Part shown: piece by piece, positions 61,859-64,000 of the stretch
Layout of the letters: every line of letters starts with the position of its first letter
Numbering within the stretch: position 1 is the first letter of the stretch
DNA from: Bacteroidaceae bacterium
GTDB lineage: Bacteria > Bacteroidota > Bacteroidia > Bacteroidales > Bacteroidaceae
DNA length: 64,000 nucleotides
Assembly (NCBI GenBank): GCA_900770665.1
Contig: CAAGKZ010000077.1
Span: forward strand, 1 to 64,000
Direction: 5' to 3'
Program-made: the position numbers and the translations under genes
The notes under the pieces: model-generated
What the model saw: the letters and a program-made list of their open reading frames with translations, nothing else
What the model was told of the DNA's origin: nothing
The model's database searches: none

Positions 61859-62737
61859 ATGAAAGCATACGTATTTACAGGACAAGGAGCTCAGTTCAGC
61901 GGCATGGGAAAGGAACTTTACGACACCAATCCCACGGCAAAGGAGTATTTCGAAAAAGCAAATGAAATTTTAGGTTTCCGCATCACAGATATAATGTTCA
62001 CCGGCACTGACGAAGAGTTGAGACAGACAAAAGTAACACAGCCTGCAGTTTTTCTCCACTCGGTAATTTCAGCCATTGCACAGGGCGATGATTTCCAGCC
62101 GGATATGGTTGCCGGACATTCACTTGGCGAGTTCTCGGCACTCACAGCTGCCGGAGCGCTCACTTTTGAAGATGGTCTGAGACTCGTCTACGCACGAGCG
62201 CTCGCAATGCAGAAAGCATGCGAAATGCAACAGTCTACAATGGCTGCAATAATTGGACTTGACGACGAAAAGGTCGAGGAGATATGCAATGAAATCAGCA
62301 AAGAAGGTGATATCGTACAGGCCGCCAACTACAACTGCCCCGGGCAGGTGGTGATTTCGGGCAGCATTGAAGGCATAAACAAAGCATGCGAAAAACTCAA
62401 AGAAGCAGGAGCAAAACGTGCCCTTCCTTTGAGCGTGAGCGGAGCTTTCCACTCCCCTTTCATGCAACCCGCAAAAGAGGAATTGGAGGCAGCCATCAAC
62501 GCGACAGAGTTTTCAGTTCCACGCTGCCCCGTATACCAGAATGTGGATGGCAAGCCCTACACATCGCCGCAGGAAATCAAGGCAAACCTCATAGCACAGC
62601 TCACAGCACCCGTGCGTTGGACAAAAGCAATCGGGCAAATGATAGCAGATGGAGCAAGCGAATTTATAGAGTGTGGTCCCGGAAATGTACAGCAGGGACT
62701 GATTAAAAAGATTAAAGCCGCAGCAGGCATACAATAA
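61859..62737 (+). CDS. fabD: Malonyl-CoA:ACP transacylase
   Basis: 292 aa, loads malonyl groups onto acyl carrier protein for fatty-acid synthesis. FTGQGAQFSGMGKELY at the N-terminus, nucleophile serine in AGHSLGEFSALTAAG (Ser about 86), active-site Arg region LRLVYARALAMQ, catalytic His in SGAFHSPFMQPA and Gln/Asn in ANYNCPGQVVISG are all present. Normal length. It is followed 16 bp later by the alpha-amylase family gene, an unusual partner for fabD that may just be co-transcribed. Confidence 0.95.
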   Translation: MKAYVFTGQGAQFSGMGKELYDTNPTAKEYFEKANEILGFRITDIMFTGTDEELRQTKVTQPAVFLHSVISAIAQGDDFQPDMVAGHSLGEFSALTAAGALTFEDGLRLVYARALAMQKACEMQQSTMAAIIGLDDEKVEEICNEISKEGDIVQAANYNCPGQVVISGSIEGINKACEKLKEAGAKRALPLSVSGAFHSPFMQPAKEELEAAINATEFSVPRCPVYQNVDGKPYTSPQEIKANLIAQLTAPVRWTKAIGQMIADGASEFIECGPGNVQQGLIKKIKAAAGIQ

Positions 62738-62753
62738 CAAGAAGAAGAAAAAG

Positions 62754-64000
62754 ATGTCAAAAATAATAATTTACCAGTTGCTTCCACGCCTCTTCGGCAA
62801 CAGCAACACACAGTGCGTAACAGGCGGAACAATTGAGCAGAACGGTTGCGGAAAGTTCAATGATATAACAACAAAAGCCTTGAAGGCCATACGCAGTTTG
62901 GGAGCCACACATGTGTGGTATACAGGCGTAATTGAACACACCACCCGTACCGATTACAGCAAGTATGGCATTCCAACCGACCATCCTGCCATTGTAAAGG
63001 GCGAGGCCGGTTCCCCCTACGCCATCAAGGACTACTACGACAACGACCCCGATTTGGCAATGGACGTGGAAAAACGCCGCGAGGAGTTCAAAGCACTCAT
63101 TGACCGCACCCACAAGGCCGGCATGAAGGTGATTATGGACTTCATCCCAAACCATGTGGCACGCCACTACTGCAGTGACAACACCCCACAGGGCACATAC
63201 GCATTCGGTGAGCACGATGACAAGACCACCTTCTTTGTAGGTCACAACAACTTCTACTATCTGGGTGACCATTCCTATGGCTGCAACATCGATGCCAAGG
63301 ACTGCGCCGATGAGGAGTACAGTGAGACACCACTACGTGCAACAGGTAACGACTGTTTCGGTTCACCCGGACGCAACGACTGGTACGACACTGTAAAGCT
63401 CAACTACGGTATTGACTACCGCACCGGCAACCGCCGTTTCTCACCGGTACCGAACACTTGGGTAAAGATGCTTAAGATACTGCAATACTGGGCTTCACAG
63501 GGCATTGACGGTTTCCGTTGCGACATGGTAGAGATGACACCCGTTGAATTCTGGAACTGGGCAGTACCCAAAGTAAAGGAACAGTTCCCCGGCATGCTTT
63601 TCATTGGCGAAATATACCAGCCACATATCTACCGCTCATTCATCAAAGAGGGACACTTCGACTATCTCTATGACAAGGTCGGTCTCTATGACACACTACG
63701 CGCAGTAATGAACGGACAGACATCGGCCAACGACATCAGCTACCCGTTGCAGAGCACAGCCGACATCCGTCACAACATGCTCACATTCCTCGAGAACCAC
63801 GACGAGCAGCGCATCGCTTCGGATTTCTTTGCAGCAAAAGCCGAGCGCGCACTTGCAGCACTCATAGTTTCCGCCACAACAGGCACAGAGCCTTTTATGC
63901 TCTATGCAGGACAGGAACTCGGCGAGCGTGGAATGGACAAGGAGGGCTATAGCGGTGTTGACGGACGCACAACCATCTTCGACTACTGGAGCGTAGATAC
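62754..64000 (+). CDS. Alpha-amylase family (GH13) glycoside hydrolase, C-terminus beyond window
   Basis: First 415 codons of a GH13 enzyme with no signal peptide, so probably cytoplasmic. The four GH13 regions are readable: VIMDFIPNHVA (region I), GIDGFRCDMVEM with the nucleophile Asp (II), MLFIGEIY with the acid/base Glu (III) and FLENHDEQRIAS with the stabilising Asp (IV). It starts SKIIIYQLLPRLFGN. Substrate is likely an internal alpha-glucan or maltodextrin, and transglycosylase activity is possible. The frame is open to the window edge. Confidence 0.92.
   Translation, partial: MSKIIIYQLLPRLFGNSNTQCVTGGTIEQNGCGKFNDITTKALKAIRSLGATHVWYTGVIEHTTRTDYSKYGIPTDHPAIVKGEAGSPYAIKDYYDNDPDLAMDVEKRREEFKALIDRTHKAGMKVIMDFIPNHVARHYCSDNTPQGTYAFGEHDDKTTFFVGHNNFYYLGDHSYGCNIDAKDCADEEYSETPLRATGNDCFGSPGRNDWYDTVKLNYGIDYRTGNRRFSPVPNTWVKMLKILQYWASQGIDGFRCDMVEMTPVEFWNWAVPKVKEQFPGMLFIGEIYQPHIYRSFIKEGHFDYLYDKVGLYDTLRAVMNGQTSANDISYPLQSTADIRHNMLTFLENHDEQRIASDFFAAKAERALAALIVSATTGTEPFMLYAGQELGERGMDKEGYSGVDGRTTIFDYWSVD

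Noticed and set aside
1..64000. CRISPR arrays, rRNA or tRNA genes
   Set aside because: No regularly spaced repeats with unique spacers and no conserved RNA gene sequence were seen.

Overview
The window looks like a chromosomal segment of a gut-type Bacteroidales (phylum Bacteroidota). The evidence is the Bacteroidota promoter form TAnnTTTG (or TAnnTTCG) in front of many genes, weak Shine-Dalgarno sequences, and lineage-typical genes: a TamL-like lipoprotein/Omp85 protein, a DUF4296-like lipoprotein, RhuM, a PCMD-like surface protein, an ileS-dksA/traR-lspA operon and a RapZ-C fusion. I cannot name the genus. No rRNA, tRNA or CRISPR array was seen.

Layout. 1-5720 is housekeeping: pheT (cut by the window edge), trpS, dnaB and ispE, with repeat-filled gaps. 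5724-10810 is an accessory stretch. It holds a RAYT transposase with its REP palindromes, the fluoride channel crcB, and a tightly coupled run made of a PD-(D/E)XK-like protein, a 58-codon repeat-derived ORF, a GIY-YIG protein, a RhuM-Fic/Doc fusion and an AlaX-like tRNA-editing protein. A repeated sequence that is translated in frame punctuates this run. 10846-24651 (minus strand) is an efflux/regulation block: tolC, hlyD, three FtsX/MacB-type permeases (one interrupted by an in-frame TAG), an ABC ATPase, and a sigma54-type response regulator with its histidine kinase. A sigma54-like promoter in front of tolC suggests a closed regulatory loop. 25052-29852 is a two-gene operon, a 1404-residue 2-hydroxyacyl-CoA dehydratase activase-like protein plus a TetR regulator, with a 30-bp operator-like palindrome on the promoter.

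29967-40948 is a compact phage-like module. It carries a large terminase, scaffold-like protein, major capsid protein, adaptors, holin, spanin-like lipoprotein and tail-hub-like protein, arranged as divergent transcription units. I see no integrase, repressor, replication gene, portal, tape measure or endolysin. Three promoters of the module share one motif at exactly the same distance from the -7 box, so it appears co-regulated and intact. This is the best candidate for an undescribed system: a portal-less capsid module, GTA-like element or satellite, or else a well-preserved prophage remnant.

41006-54122 returns to housekeeping: a decayed small lipoprotein gene, an operon tamL - MBL hydrolase - tyrS whose 3' untranslated region carries a MITE-like element, a TrmH/SpoU methyltransferase, the ileS operon, and an APH-RapZ fusion. 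54263-64000 holds a large surface protein gene with a second in-frame TAG, gdhA, an AmpG-like transporter plus a BadF-type amino-sugar kinase (probable cell-wall sugar salvage), an FKBP lipoprotein, fabD and the start of an alpha-amylase family gene.

All calls come from reading the sequence. Family names are recognition by motif and length, not database searches.
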